A stretch of DNA of 64,000 nt from Boletus sp. NGJ. Lineage: Eukaryota > Basidiomycota > Agaricomycetes > Boletales > Boletaceae. The notes beneath the pieces are model-generated. The model worked only from the letters and a program-made list of their open reading frames with translations, made no database searches and was not told the DNA's origin. The stretch lies in the NCBI GenBank assembly GCA_019096195.1, contig JAGTXK010000027.1:248001-312000 (forward strand). Reading direction: 5' to 3'. The position numbers were made by a program, and so were the translations under genes. Of the stretch, positions 44,612 to 56,665 are shown piece after piece; positions within the stretch are counted from its first letter, which is position 1; every line of letters begins with the position of its first letter.

Positions 44612-47600
44612 CTAGTCATCGTCGTCATCATACCGACCACCTCCTTTGAACAGTGCTAACAAATCGTCCAGGCGGAGTTTCATATTCTTGATCTTGTCGC
44701 CACTCAACGCCGCCTTGGTGAGTTCTCGTTTAGCATCTTGAAGCTGGTATAGCGTGGGGGAGAAAAGTAAGTAAGAACATCAATCATGTCTCATGTGGCT
44801 CCTACCCAAGGTGGGGAAAGAGATAACGGCGGCGGGAGGGGTGAATAAGTCGTATCCCACACTCACCTGCAAAATTCGAGTCTCTACTGTATCGGGTATC
44901 ATGAGTTTGTAGATATTGACGTCTCGCGTTTGTCCGAATCGATGAGCACGGTCATATGCTTGATCCTGTTACCGATCATTCACCGTAGGCAGTAATAGAA
45001 TGTGACGATTTCCACAAAAACACCCCCAAGCGTGAGAACCCAAAAGGAGAAGGCGAACAAAAAAGATTAACAATTGGGAACCGAACAAGAACGTAAAGCG
45101 GTAGTTGTCCGATCAGCATAGATAACAAAGAGTCAATGTCAGAGATTCACCTCAAGTGCAGGGTTCCACCACATATCAACGAGAATCACGTTATTACACG
45201 CGGTCAAGTTCAGGCCTATAATGATAAGTCACCATATCCGATCCACCGCAACCCCACCACAACCGAAGAAGCGGTACAATGGTATAGGCGCACACCACAT
45301 AACGCGATCGGTGTAAGCGGTGGTGGAGCAGATGCGGCAGTGAGGGTTTTGAATTGAAACTTAATCAGTCACCAGCGAAAACAAGATTCAGGGAATAGGA
45401 AACGAAGGTAACAGAACAGGAGGCAGAAGTCCCCGCAAAAATGCCGGCGGGCGCAACTTCGCGGGAACAACAGCAGGGCTCAATGTATAAAACATGAACC
45501 CGGGGTGGAGATACGCAACGCCGCACCGGATATCAGTACGTGGTTGTGGATGGGATGGGGAAGGTCACAGAAGTCGAGGAAAACGGTGGAAACGAAAAGG
45601 AAAACGCAAGCTTTTCAAGGAACTCACCAGTACTGCCCGCTTTGAATGAAATTAGTATACAACGCGTGGTCTTGCTGTTTCGAATCTTCTCTAGACTAGC
45701 TTCTCGTTTGTCTTTAGGCATTGAACCGTCATCTATAGCGTAACCTTGTCAGAGAGTTCATCGCATTACGCGCGGTACACAGTAATAACTCGGCAAGAAA
45801 GGAGTGTTGGGGAAAATCTAATCAAAGCACACATACATCGAACGTGCTTGATACCCTGTGCATCCAGAAACGGTTCGATCAAATTCAACATAGTCGTGAA
45901 CTGCGAGAAAATGATTGTCTTTTCTACACCTTCAGAGCGCTCGTCGATGGTCTTCAAGATATCCAAGATTTTTTTGATCTTGGCAGACTCGAGAGGAAGG
46001 TTTGAGTTCAGTGTAGGCTCTGCAGTTTTGGCAAGAGGTCGGCATTCATTGCAGTGTGTTGCATTCACTGCCGCTGGCAGGCTGTAATAGACAAAATGAG
46101 GATGAGGTCGCCAGGGTAGATAAGAACGACGAACACGGTCTGGCAGAGCCGACACTTCTTTGCACCCGACATGCCCAGCTGTCCGAACATAGCCGCGAGA
46201 TCTTCTGCGTCGTCTTCGTCGTCTTTGGTGGCCTTGGGTTCGGCTGCATCATTGTCGATGCGATAATCCTTGGAAACAAGTGAGGGATGGTTGCAGGCTG
46301 GTTCAAACCGGCTTTATTAAACCGATCCTTGTTCCGATTGCACCAAACACTCACCTTGGCGGAGCCTAAGCAACAAAACCAACACATGCGTATAATTGAC
46401 ATTGTCGGATTGAACAAGTTTATTGACCTCCGATGTCATTCTGTTTTCAAGCAACCGATAGAACTCTTTTTCACTAGCATTGAAAGAACATTCGACCAGC
46501 TCAAGGATGCGTTCAGGTAGCTGAAGGAGCGGTTTGCCATTCAGGATTTGATTCTTGGTGCGTCGAAGCATGATTGCTTTCAGGACAACCTATGGGACAA
46601 TAGTGTCGATCAAGGAGTGGGTCACAATGCGAATTGTGAACCTACATGCAAACGTTTCAGTGCACGGCCAGGTCGTCCACCTTTCACGGGTTTCGCGATC
46701 TGCTCGTTGAAGGTATGCCAATCGTTAAGAGGTCGGACCCGGAGGAACTTAATCAGAGAGTAAAGTTCCTCAACGGTGTTCTGTCTGGTGATCACAAATG
46801 AACGAAATGCAAGTCGAAGACAGTAGGGCACCTACATTGGGGTTCCGGTGAGACACCATCTGAATTTACCTTCCAATGCACAACATGCAAGGGCACTTTT
46901 TGTGTTTCGGTTCTTGATATTATGAGCTTCGTCTACTTGCAAATAGTTCTTCAATGGTCAGCTCATCGAATCATCCATAGCATCACATACCGAGCACAAT
47001 GCGGAACCATTTCACTTGGAACAACGCATCTTTTGACTTGCCAGTCCTTTTTTTACTGGTCAACCGTTTTGTCAATCCTTCCGAGGAATCAGAATCGGAG
47101 TCAGAGGCAGCTGTCATGGCCTTCGACTTTGTTTTTTTGGATTTGGTCTCATCTTTGGCCTCTGGAGTAAATGCCGCATATTCAGATGCAACAGTGGAGT
47201 AGGACGTCACAACAACGTGCGCTTGTTGCAATTTCAAAGGGTCTGTTGTACGACTTTGGCCGTGGTGCTCAATGACGCGGAGCCCAACCGCCATACGTGA
47301 AATCTCGGAGGCCCACTGCGAGACAAGAGAGACTGGGCAGATGACACTAGACATGATGAGATAAGTACTATCTCACACATTAAATCTGTGACCGTGGCCT
47401 TACAGCGTGCTAGCAGCCCATCCATCTAGCTTGTCCGATTTCTTGGCACGGCCATCGACAATACGAGTGAGGGTTTGGATAGTTTTTCCAAGACTTTTTC
47501 TCGTCAGAGACAATCATATGTAGAGCACGCCTACTCACCCCATGTCATCAGCCAATATCCCTCCAGTCTTCTTGCCAGTCTCACGCTCGCGCATCCAGTT

Positions 47601-48331
47601 TCGCCCAATGACCTGATGAGGCAACAACACGATACCAGACGCGAATCCAGGTACAATTGCTTCGCTCATATCGATTTCTGTGTCGTCGGTACTATTCACA
47701 GTATCCTCGACCAGCGCACGCAGGGCCTTCTCTGCTTCAGCAGCAGACATGTAAGGGTCGTGAAGGTCACGTTCGTCTGGTGTATCAAAAATCTCCCACG
47801 TGGGGACATCCGCATTATTAGGAACTCGTATTTTCGTGGGGAGCTCGATGGGAGCTGGCACAGCTGTGCGTTGCGGCGGTGCTGCGAGTGCGGCGCGGTC
47901 GAGAGTGGCTAGTATTTGGCTCTTGACGACCGCTCCGGTATCAATAGTGGGTTGAGAAGACTTTTGTATTGGACTGGTTACGTCAAGACGGAGACAAAGA
48001 GCACACTAGTGGGAAGCTCACGCGTCGTCCTCTTCATCAGAAGAAATAATAACCGGGCGGGTCTTGTTGTTGTTCTTTACGGCAGATGGCAAGGATTGGG
48101 GCTCAGAGGAGCCAGAGCTGGAAGAAGGTATAGACTTGTCGAGTTGAGATACATGCCTCAGATGCTGAGAGCCCGTTGACTCACGACAACGCTGGAGCGC
48201 GATTGAGATGGCTTCTGGCCAGGCTTGTAAAACTCTGGATATTTGTTTGGGTTTTCAAGAAGTTGTTTACGCCTTAAGAAGGGTAAGCACTCTAGCTATC
48301 TAAGCTAGCTCGATGCATACCTGGCTTCCAT
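44612..48331 (-). CDS. SNF2-family helicase, Rad5/Rad16 group
   Basis: This is an ATP-driven DNA translocase, expected to act in the nucleus in repair or chromatin work. The start at 48331 (MEAR) joins [19 protein letters not shown]. Motifs in order: [14 protein letters not shown] (Q-like region), GILADDMG joined over an intron to [12 protein letters not shown] (Walker A, motif I), [15 protein letters not shown] (Ia), [27 protein letters not shown] (II), [19 protein letters not shown] (III), [26 protein letters not shown], then [18 protein letters not shown] (IV), [12 protein letters not shown] (V), [20 protein letters not shown] and [15 protein letters not shown] (VI). Between the lobes a small CRLC ... 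HCNEC pair replaces a full RING finger. An acidic DSDSDSSEG/Lys-rich insert lies between Ia and II. It ends YDDDDD. There are about fifteen introns; most borders are approximate. Rad16-like or Uls1-like cannot be decided. Confidence 0.9.
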
Positions 48332-49115
48332 GGTTGAGGCCAGAATTGTGACTGTGGCAAGTTGGTTCCAACCTCGACTTCACTCCGACGCGTCCCATAT
48401 ATGAAAGTCACGAGTCACGTGATTGTAGCGAGTAGTCAAATCACGTGACAACGCCAGGTCGAAGTGCCTCAGAATCCATTACAAAATGTATTTAATTACA
48501 TTAATTCAACGGCCCTCTGGGCACCCCTGGACCTGCAAGTATACCGGCTCGAAAATCATGATTCACATCGACTAAAGCCCATGAGCCCGCGGAAGGGCAC
48601 GCAAATCTAGAGACCTAAGGAAACGAGTGGCAAATTTGTGGCAATTGCCGTGCTCAAGCCGGGTCATCTCGGCATTTCTTATTATAGTAGTATTTTGTGA
48701 GACCTGGCTAAAATTTGGTCCAGGAATTTGGTGTTGTATGTGTCGTCGGAACGTTCACAGTCCAAGGTTTTCGCCAACGCCAGGCGGAATTCCCCGAGGT
48801 AGGATCGTGAGAGGAACAAAATGAGAGTTGCACGTATAATAATTTTTTGGCAGTGTGTCCCACGTAGAAAAATTCGGGAAGTTGATCCATGAGTCAAGTG
48901 GGAAGTTTGTAACACGAAAACCCAATCATTTGACTAGTATTTCCAAATAAGGGTATGTATTTCGCTATAAAAGTTGGGAAAGTTTGTTTTTCGGGGTGCT
49001 GACTTGCTGAGGTAATCTGATGTTTTATAATTCTGGCGTGACATTGGTAAAGGGATTTTGTACTGCAACTTGTTCGTCGCCGTCATCGAGCTCAACGGCG
49101 GGAAACGAACTCGGA
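48332..49115. promoter_or_regulatory. Divergent promoter region of the helicase and LCB2 genes
   Basis: The two genes are transcribed away from each other across about 780 bases. The clearest element is the inverted repeat with two TCACGTGA cores at 48414-48449, about 85 bases before the helicase start. A/T-rich stretches follow towards LCB2 (for example TATAAAAG at 48966). Confidence 0.5.
48414..48449. promoter_or_regulatory. Inverted repeat with two TCACGTGA sites
   Basis: The arms GTCACGTGATT (48414-48424) and AATCACGTGAC (48439-48449) are perfect reverse complements over 11 bases, with a 14-base spacer. Each contains the palindromic E-box CACGTG in the extended form TCACGTGA, bound in fungi by bHLH factors such as Cbf1 and Pho4. 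The position, close to a start codon in a divergent promoter, fits a regulatory role. Confidence 0.6.
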
Positions 49116-51245
49116 ATGCCCTCCCCAATCGCACTTAGTCCGTCCTCACCAGCCCCGTCCATTTTCAAGAAGAAAAGGTCGCTGGGACAGCTGCCGTCCA
49201 TGGCAACCGCTGCTTCCTACCTTTCTGCAGTACACGAAGCAGACTCTCGTGCCCGCGGACACGACATCTCCCCCGCATCTACCCCCGCATTGTCAACTTC
49301 GTCCTCCGTAACGAGTTCCTCAGAGGACACCGTTCTTCATGAGTCTGATGACAACAGCACGGGCCTCGCGTATCCACGCACCCCTCCTACCTCTGAGCAA
49401 GTTTTCAGTACTGTTCACACGGAATTCGGCCACTGTGCTAACGAGAGCTATCGCTGCATTTCGAAACACAACCCCGACAAACCTGTCAACGAACACAAGA
49501 TAGAAGAACCCCCGTACTACATTCTGATCACGACATACATCAGCTACCTCATGCTCATTGTTTTTGGCCACCTCCGTGATTTCTTTGGGAAACGTTTCTC
49601 CAAGCAATACTTTACGCATCTCATGCCTTACGATGTTCGTGCATTCCGTTGCTTGAATTCTCGTCTTTCTGACACGAGTATACTAGGGCTATGCACCTCT
49701 GAACTCAGATTTTGATTCATTCTACACCCGTCGGCTCAAGCGTCGCATGGATGATTGCTTTTCCCATCCCGTCACGGGCGTTGCTGGACGTACCATCCTT
49801 GTCTATGACCGATACTCGGAGGATTGCAATTACACCCAGATATACCCCGGCACGAAAACACGCGCTCTCAACATTTCTTCTTACAATTATCTTGGATTTG
49901 CGCAGGCACGTGGTGGTTGCGCTGATGCAGTGGAAGAGGCAATCAAACGATATGGCGTTTCGGCGTGTGGTGCCCGCTTGGAAGGCGGTTCAAACGAGCT
50001 CCATCTCACCGCTGAGGCTCTTGTCGCGCGTTTCGTTGGCATGGAGGATTCATTAATTAGTTCAATGGGATTCGCAACAAACTCCACTTTCATTCCTGCC
50101 TTAGTAGGCAAGGGATCCCTGGTGATTTCCGACGAGTTCAACCACGCGTCTATCCGCTTCGGTGTCCGAACTAGCGGTGCACAGGTCCGGATGTTCAAGC
50201 ACAACGACATGCAAAACCTGGAATCGCTACTTCGGGAAGTGATCAGTCAAGGCCAGCCCAAGACTCATCGCCCATGGAAGAAGATCCTGGTTATTGTTGA
50301 AGGTCTTTATAGTATGGAGGGGAGCTTAGTAAACCTGCCTCACATTGTCGAGCTCAAGAAGAAGTACAAGGTAAAGTTTTTTTCGATTAGTGAGTTTATG
50401 TGGCTGATGAAGTCGTCCAGTTCTACTTGTTTGTTGATGAAGCCCACTCGATCGGCGCTCTCGGTCCTCACGGTCGTGGTGTCTGCGATTACTTCAACAT
50501 CCCTCCTCGATCTGTTGATGTTCTCATGGGAACGTTTACAAAATCGTTCGGTGCAGCTGGAGGATACATTGCTGGTCCAAAATATCTTATTGACGCTCTT
50601 CGTGTCCGTGGGTATTCCGGCATGTACGCGGAGGCAATGTCGCCACCGGTCCTTACCCAGATTATCTCCAGCATGGCTAGCATCATGGGTATTACTCCAC
50701 CTCCTGTCCCTTCGAAATCAGCCTTGACGTTGTCGCCATCGAGTTCTGTTTCCACACTCAGGTCCGCGGAAGATGATGTTAACCCGGGAATGGCACCTGC
50801 GTCGGCGATCCCCTCATGGATATCCCTTCCTCCTGCTCTCGCCGACGGATCAGAGGCCCGCATGCGCATCCGTCGTTTGGCTTTCAATTCGCGGTATCTT
50901 CACGCGGGCCTCAAGAAGCTTGGCTTTATCACTTATGGCCATCCATTCTCTCCTATTGTTCCCCTTCTGATCTACAACCCTGGCAAGATGGCCACCTTCG
51001 CTCGAATGATGCGCACTCGGCAAACACCGATTGTTGTCGTCGTCGTCGCATACCCCGCCACCCCACTTGTTACTTCTCGAGTGCGGTTCTGCGTCAGTGC
51101 GGCACACACCAAGGACGACATTGACACGATTCTACAGGCATGCGACGAGCTTGGTGATATCCTTGATCTCAAGCATGGGCACGGCGAGAGATGGCCATTG
51201 GAGCAGATTACGAAGCGAAGCATAGAGCTTGTCAATTATATCTAA
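49116..51245 (+). CDS. LCB2: Serine palmitoyltransferase subunit 2
   Basis: It condenses serine with palmitoyl-CoA, the first step of sphingolipid synthesis, in the ER as a dimer with LCB1. Exons 49116-49634, 49687-50370 and 50421-51245 join in phase 0 and give about 675 residues. The N-terminus is Ser-rich, followed by one membrane segment (YYILITTYISYLMLIVFGHL). The catalytic domain shows RALNISSYNYLGFAQ, SACGARLEGGSNELHLTAE, SDEFNHASIRFGVRTSGAQ, VIVEGLYSMEGSLVNLPHIV, FYLFVDEAHSIGALGPHGRG and GTFTKSFGAAGGYIAGPKYL, whose Lys binds pyridoxal phosphate. It closes with SRVRFCVSAAHTKDDID. An upstream in-frame ATG at 49020 would add 32 residues; I prefer 49116 because MPSPIALSPSSP looks like the usual start, but this is not certain. 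Confidence 0.94.
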
Positions 51246-52366
51246 TCTGCGATGGTCTTTCTTTACTTCCCTGTTTGAATCATGGTGACGTTCTACTCGT
51301 CGGATCAGCTGCTGCATTTTCTAGAAAGCGTTCTTGGATATATAACTTTACAGTATTTCGCAACTGACTCCCCTTTTCAAGTACTTCACTGCAAATAATT
51401 TATGTATCTTACCAGATGCTTCACGAACACACTCAAACTCGAGCGATGGCAAGCAGTTCAACGCTGTCCATCATGTCTCGTATATCGTCAATGATTGATT
51501 CGGATGAGTGTATGTTTGGGTGACAGACGCAAACTTCAAGAACCAAGCCCCATGCAGAAAGTTGAACGTGCCAAGAATACGTTTCTTCAACTGACTACAT
51601 AAGCCACCAACTCATGCAAATGATCGCTCGCGGACAGCGTGTTTGACCAATGCTACTAGCATCCGGCCTTCGAGGCTGTCTGTGCGTAGGCGTTCAGGCT
51701 AAGGACCATTATACTATAGGTTCGACCATGTCCACGGAAAGCCCTTCAGCTTTTGAATAATTGATATACACGCTGAACTCCATGAAGAGGTTGCGAATCT
51801 CAGGCAGGCCAGTTGACAAAAATACACTATGTCATTCCCTTGGTCCGTCGTCAAGGAAATCTCATCGACCAACGCAGTGCTCCGAGTGCGGATTTCGCAG
51901 CGAGCGTCACTATCCTATGGAGTCATGATCTCTAGGCTTGTCGAAAGGCATGCAAATATTGAAGCTCGGAGCGAGAATGGTGAGAAGAGAATTTGTTTTC
52001 AGTCATATACGGAACTTGATTTACTCACGTAGCAGTTTATGGGCTACTAGCCATAATTTTATCAGACATGACTTCGCACTGCTAACACAACTGGAGTTCG
52101 GATCAGCGTAGAGCCGCCACCACAATTCCTTGACTCTGATCATATGATGGTAACCGTCGGTCAGTATTGACCGGTTGCTTCACAGTTGGATCATGCTCAA
52201 GCCGCTGGTCATCAGAATTAGATAAATGTCTCGCGTGTCGAACGCCCAAGTCACATTGACTCGGTATGTGACTCGTTATATCCGATTCATGAACGACATA
52301 AAACGGACTATGTCTTTCCGCAGGTCAGACATCCTCTCCTGATTCTCCTCGCTATATTACAACACA
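51246..52366. other. Intergenic region, nothing recognised
   Basis: About 1.1 kb between two genes on the same strand. I saw no gene, repeat or structured RNA in it. Confidence 0.4.
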
Positions 52367-54210
52367 ATGTCAGCTTCGCTCTCATCTGACTCGGGACCCA
52401 AGTTCCGTGTTGCCATCTGGTGCGTAGCTACACTCACGTTCGGGCCCGCCATTCAAGTCCCTTTCCAGTGGCGCTGGCATCGGCGGTCTTGTCCTCGCTA
52501 TCACGATCGGAAAATATGACCTTTCTATACCCATTGATCTATACGAAGTGCACGACTCCATCGACACTGCCGGTGTAGGAATTAGTCTATGGAGACGGAC
52601 CCACGAAATCATGATCGAGCTTGGGCTTTTCGACGAGTTCAGACAAATCTTTACGCATGATTCAGACAGCAGCCACGGTGAGTGACTCGATCCTCGATTA
52701 TGTCGGTTTCGATTCTGACCGCCGCATCAGGCCCTTGTATGAGGCGATCAGACATACGCGAGGGCGGATACATCTGGTTTCACGAAATCCGTCGCTGTAA
52801 GTTCTTATGTATTCCACAATCTGGAGACCTGTTCTCACGGAGGTGAAGATGGTCCCTCATACATGCATCGTCAGCACATGGTAGCTATCCTCGAAAGGCA
52901 CCTCCCAGCCTCGTGCACAGTGCATTCCAGGAAGCGGCTCATCCATTACATGGAACCTGAACAACAGGATGCAGACTCAACGTTCCCTATTGTACTTAAC
53001 TTCGCGGATGGAACTACTGCGACCACAGATGTACTCGTTGGATCTGATGGAATCCGTTCAACAGTTCGCAAGACGTTGTTTGAAGCGGCATCAGAGGACA
53101 AGACTGGTGGTGGCGAGACAGATCTTAAACAATACATAGATGCGACCTTCACAGGGATGACAGTATATCGTTGGCTCATCCCACCGGAGACATTGAAGAA
53201 AGAAAATCCAGAGAATGTGTCTCTAGGCAATTTGATATCTGTGAGTAGGCAATTACATGTGTGCACAAATCCGCACCTCATTCTGCTGTGATACAGTATC
53301 ACGGAAAAGGCAGGGTAAACATGTTTCATGTCACGTTTATTCAGATTCATACACTGTACCCATTCGCAGTCTTGTGTGACCTATCCGATCGCCAATGGGA
53401 CTATCATCAACGTTGTGGCATTGATAAGCGATCCAAGTTTGACGGGCACGCATTACGAAGGACACTGGATATGCGACGCGAATCGTGACGAGCTAGTTGA
53501 ATCCTTTGACAACTTTGAACCTGACGCGAGGACATTGGTGAAGGTGACTTCTCCCCACACCGGTCACACTTGCTTGTCTAAGCTATACCCGCTACAGCTC
53601 TGCGAGAAACCATCCAAGTGGGCACTGCATGTCGTGAAGCCGCTTCCGTTTTGCGTACGAAAGGGGGTTGCACTGATCGGAGATGCGGTGCGTCTTCCTC
53701 AGATCGGGTGTGTGGGCAAGTCCAGTAAATGATTGATGATTCTGCAGTGTCACGCCATGACGCCTCATTTTGGTGCCGGCGCCGGCCAAGCGATCGAAGT
53801 GCGTCCCATCTCTAGCTCCTTTGCCTGTCCATTCTTATTCAAGACACGAGTAGGATGCATTTGTACTTGGCCGGCTCATCGCGCACCCTCTTACAACGCT
53901 CTCTCGCATCCCAAAGGCCCTCCACATTTATGAAGAGATTCGTCTCCCATTCGCTCGTTCTCTCGCGAGCCTTTCGTTGTCGACCGGATGGATGCACATG
54001 TTCGCGGCACCGGGGTACTATGACGGGACGAGAAGGGAAGACGACCTGGATGAGAGGGGCATCAGTGCGTATGAGAGGGAGGGCATGGAGACCATCAAGC
54101 AGGAGATTCTCAGACGAGTGGATTCTATGGATATGGTGAGCGGGGCACTGCAGGCATGGGAAGATGCAGAATCAAAGCTCCGCGCTGTGGTTGGCCCGAT
54201 GGCCAACTAG
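52367..54210 (+). CDS. FAD-dependent monooxygenase, salicylate hydroxylase-like
   Basis: It probably hydroxylates an aromatic compound with NAD(P)H and oxygen; the substrate is unknown. The start is ATG at 52367 (MSASLSSDSGPKFRVAI). The first intron (52420-52468) splits the dinucleotide-binding loop CGAGIGGLVLAITIGK. Then come PIDLYEVHDSIDTAGVGISL, MHRQHMVAILERHLP, TTDVLVGSDGIRSTVRKTLF (the D-G motif that contacts both FAD and NAD(P)H) and TVYRWLIPPE. The second FAD motif is GVALIGDA, joined over an intron to CHAMTPHFGAGAGQAIE. The end is a helical part with GWMHMFAAPGYYDG and YEREGMETIKQEILRRV. There are about eight short introns. All FAD-binding motifs are present. There is no signal peptide. 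Confidence 0.88.
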
Positions 54211-56665
54211 GACATTTCGCTAGTCCCTTTTCCATTGCCACACAAGTACAGTGAACTTGAAGTACGAGAGATACTGCCTGTGGAGTTAGACCATACATAA
54301 TTGTCAGAAAACATGAACAGTCATTACTAGTAGAAGAAAAAAAAACCAGTCCCTCAAATCAAATATCTCAACTTTCGAATTTCAAGAGACAGTTTCTCCT
54401 TTGTTTCTTTGCACTGAGCTAAAGTAAAGTGAACAGAACATTCAATATTCAATGGCCGTCTATCTAGTGGCTGTCGTGGCGGCAAATGCCGGTGAGTTGA
54501 CACGCAAAAAAGGAATTACAAAAAAGGAAGGAGTTTCCCCGGCGAGTTATCCCACGACTTATAAGTTGTGATCTGATACCGGCCGCTGAACCATGCTACG
54601 TTCGCTACACCAAACTATACCACGGCGATGCGCAGGGAAATGAAATCCTTCATCGTCTTCGTCGGGATTCTCCTCCTGAGGTTGAGGATCAAGGTGAATA
54701 GGTTTTGTGCAGGACATCAATCGGCCCAATAACAACGGACGTACACCGCTTTGTATCGCCCTCAAGTATTGACACGATGGTTTCATGTTTGCCTGACCTC
54801 GGGGCCAACTTCTGCTACGTGAGTTGTCTGTACATTAATAACCTCGACTGGGTTTGCAACCTGCAGTGGTATCACGATACCTTTGACGCCCGCAAACGCT
54901 GTCTCTTCTCGCATTCGACGACGTCACACTAGTCCACCGTCTACTCCAAGTTGCTCACCAAGACAAACTTTCCTCTCTCGCCTGCAGTTCCATCCCAGAT
55001 ATATGGCGGAGTATTGGGCATGCATGGGATCACTATTGATGTCATTCGTTGCATAATTGCCTATAGACCTAGCAATTTAAGGCACTGTGAGTATATACTA
55101 TATGTGTCTCACGTTGATTGACCCGCCACTCAAAGGTACCACAGACGACTACACCGTGATTCGAGTTCTGCCACGTTTCTGAATGGAGTACACCAGCGAT
55201 GACTACACTGCACTTGAATTTCTCCGGATTGAAGTATATTATACGATGAACCCACAGATGACCATGCCACTCTTCCGGTCATCTCCGAGTCGACATTCTT
55301 CATATGTTTCTACGATCCCGCATCGTATGGAATCCACTTCCTGTTCCGATCTCTCTTCCTAGATGGCGAGTTGGAGGTCGGCACCTATTGCTGTGCGTGT
55401 GTACAACTCAAAACTGAAGGTGAGTCCACTCCGAATCGAAGCGGACAATGGTTGTGAGTCGCCGATGCTTGGAACGCATGCTGCCGACTTCAAGCATGCT
55501 CTCCTTCACTTCATCCAGGCGTCACTTCCCCCGCTTATCTTGGTATTCTTCCCACCTGACCGTCTTCCGAACCACGGAATGCCCGCTCGTACCCGGTTCA
55601 CCATGACTCTCCCTTGTTTCCTCTTTCCCCGCATATATGCTTCGAGTGGCTGACTCGCCGACGCTCGGAACGCATGACTGTCGACTGCCACGCCAAGCTC
55701 CGAGTCAGAAACCGCCTTGGAATATTTCTGCCCTGTTCGTGGCCTTTTAATGCCTTTTTTTTCTCAAGGCCTGAACATCCCGGTGCGCTATCATCCGAGG
55801 CATTTACCCTCTGCTCGCACTGGTCCGCGGTCGAAATAAAAACAATATGAAAATGACGTCAATGCCACCATTCTCCACCCCGTGATGCTCCGACATCATC
55901 GTTTTCAAGTATCTTTCCGGATCGTATCTATGGTGTATGATTCTCAGATCAAACAAATCATTACATCCATACACACAGAAAAACAGAAACCCAGATTGAT
56001 CTTGCCTCCTCCCGAGGGCTTTTGGTTACTATTAGATCAAACATGATCGTGTCATCACCAGACGAATCCATGCACGAGAAACACGTTCAGCATTACCCGA
56101 TCATGCCGAGCCCAAAACCAAACCCACGAACCCGTCCCCATCCCAACACATGTCCATTTCCAGTACAACTCTGACGTTTTTTTTGAAACTCGAAGGCCAG
56201 CGGGTAACCCGAGACGTCAATGACGTCACAAAGTGGATCTCCGGTTGTCAGGACAAGTCTCAAACTGGCACATCAAACCAAGAACCAGTATGGATGCGTG
56301 TATCATTCACGGGCATCAATTGCGTGTTTCTATCATACGCCAGACATACATCATACAGGGAAATTGACAAAAAAAGAGGAAAGCACAATCATCAACAATT
56401 AATCAGGTGCAAACGGGGTACGACAACGACGCATACCCATCTGCGTCCGCGCATGTAGAAACTCTTTCATATTAAAACATGAACAAAAATGCAACCGATA
56501 AAGAGAAGGGGCAAGAAAAAAAAAAAGGATGCACGGTCATCTGAGCAAGACCAGAGCAATAACAATAAGGGTGACAAAAAAAACATTCAAAAAAGAACAA
56601 AAAAAGAATGCCATGAAAAAATAGAAGAAAAAGGTACCAAGACGTGTACATAACCCGCTGCTTCA
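54211..56665. other. Gene-poor region with a short direct repeat
   Basis: About 2.5 kb without a recognisable gene. A roughly 35-base repeat is present at about 55456-55491 and 55651-55686 (AGTCGCCGATGCTTGGAACG against ACTCGCCGACGCTCGGAACG, each followed by CATG and a TGTCGACT-like end). The ORF at 55363-55653 spans only the first copy and has no motif. Fragments near 54560-54930 are open on both strands but unrecognised. Confidence 0.35.
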
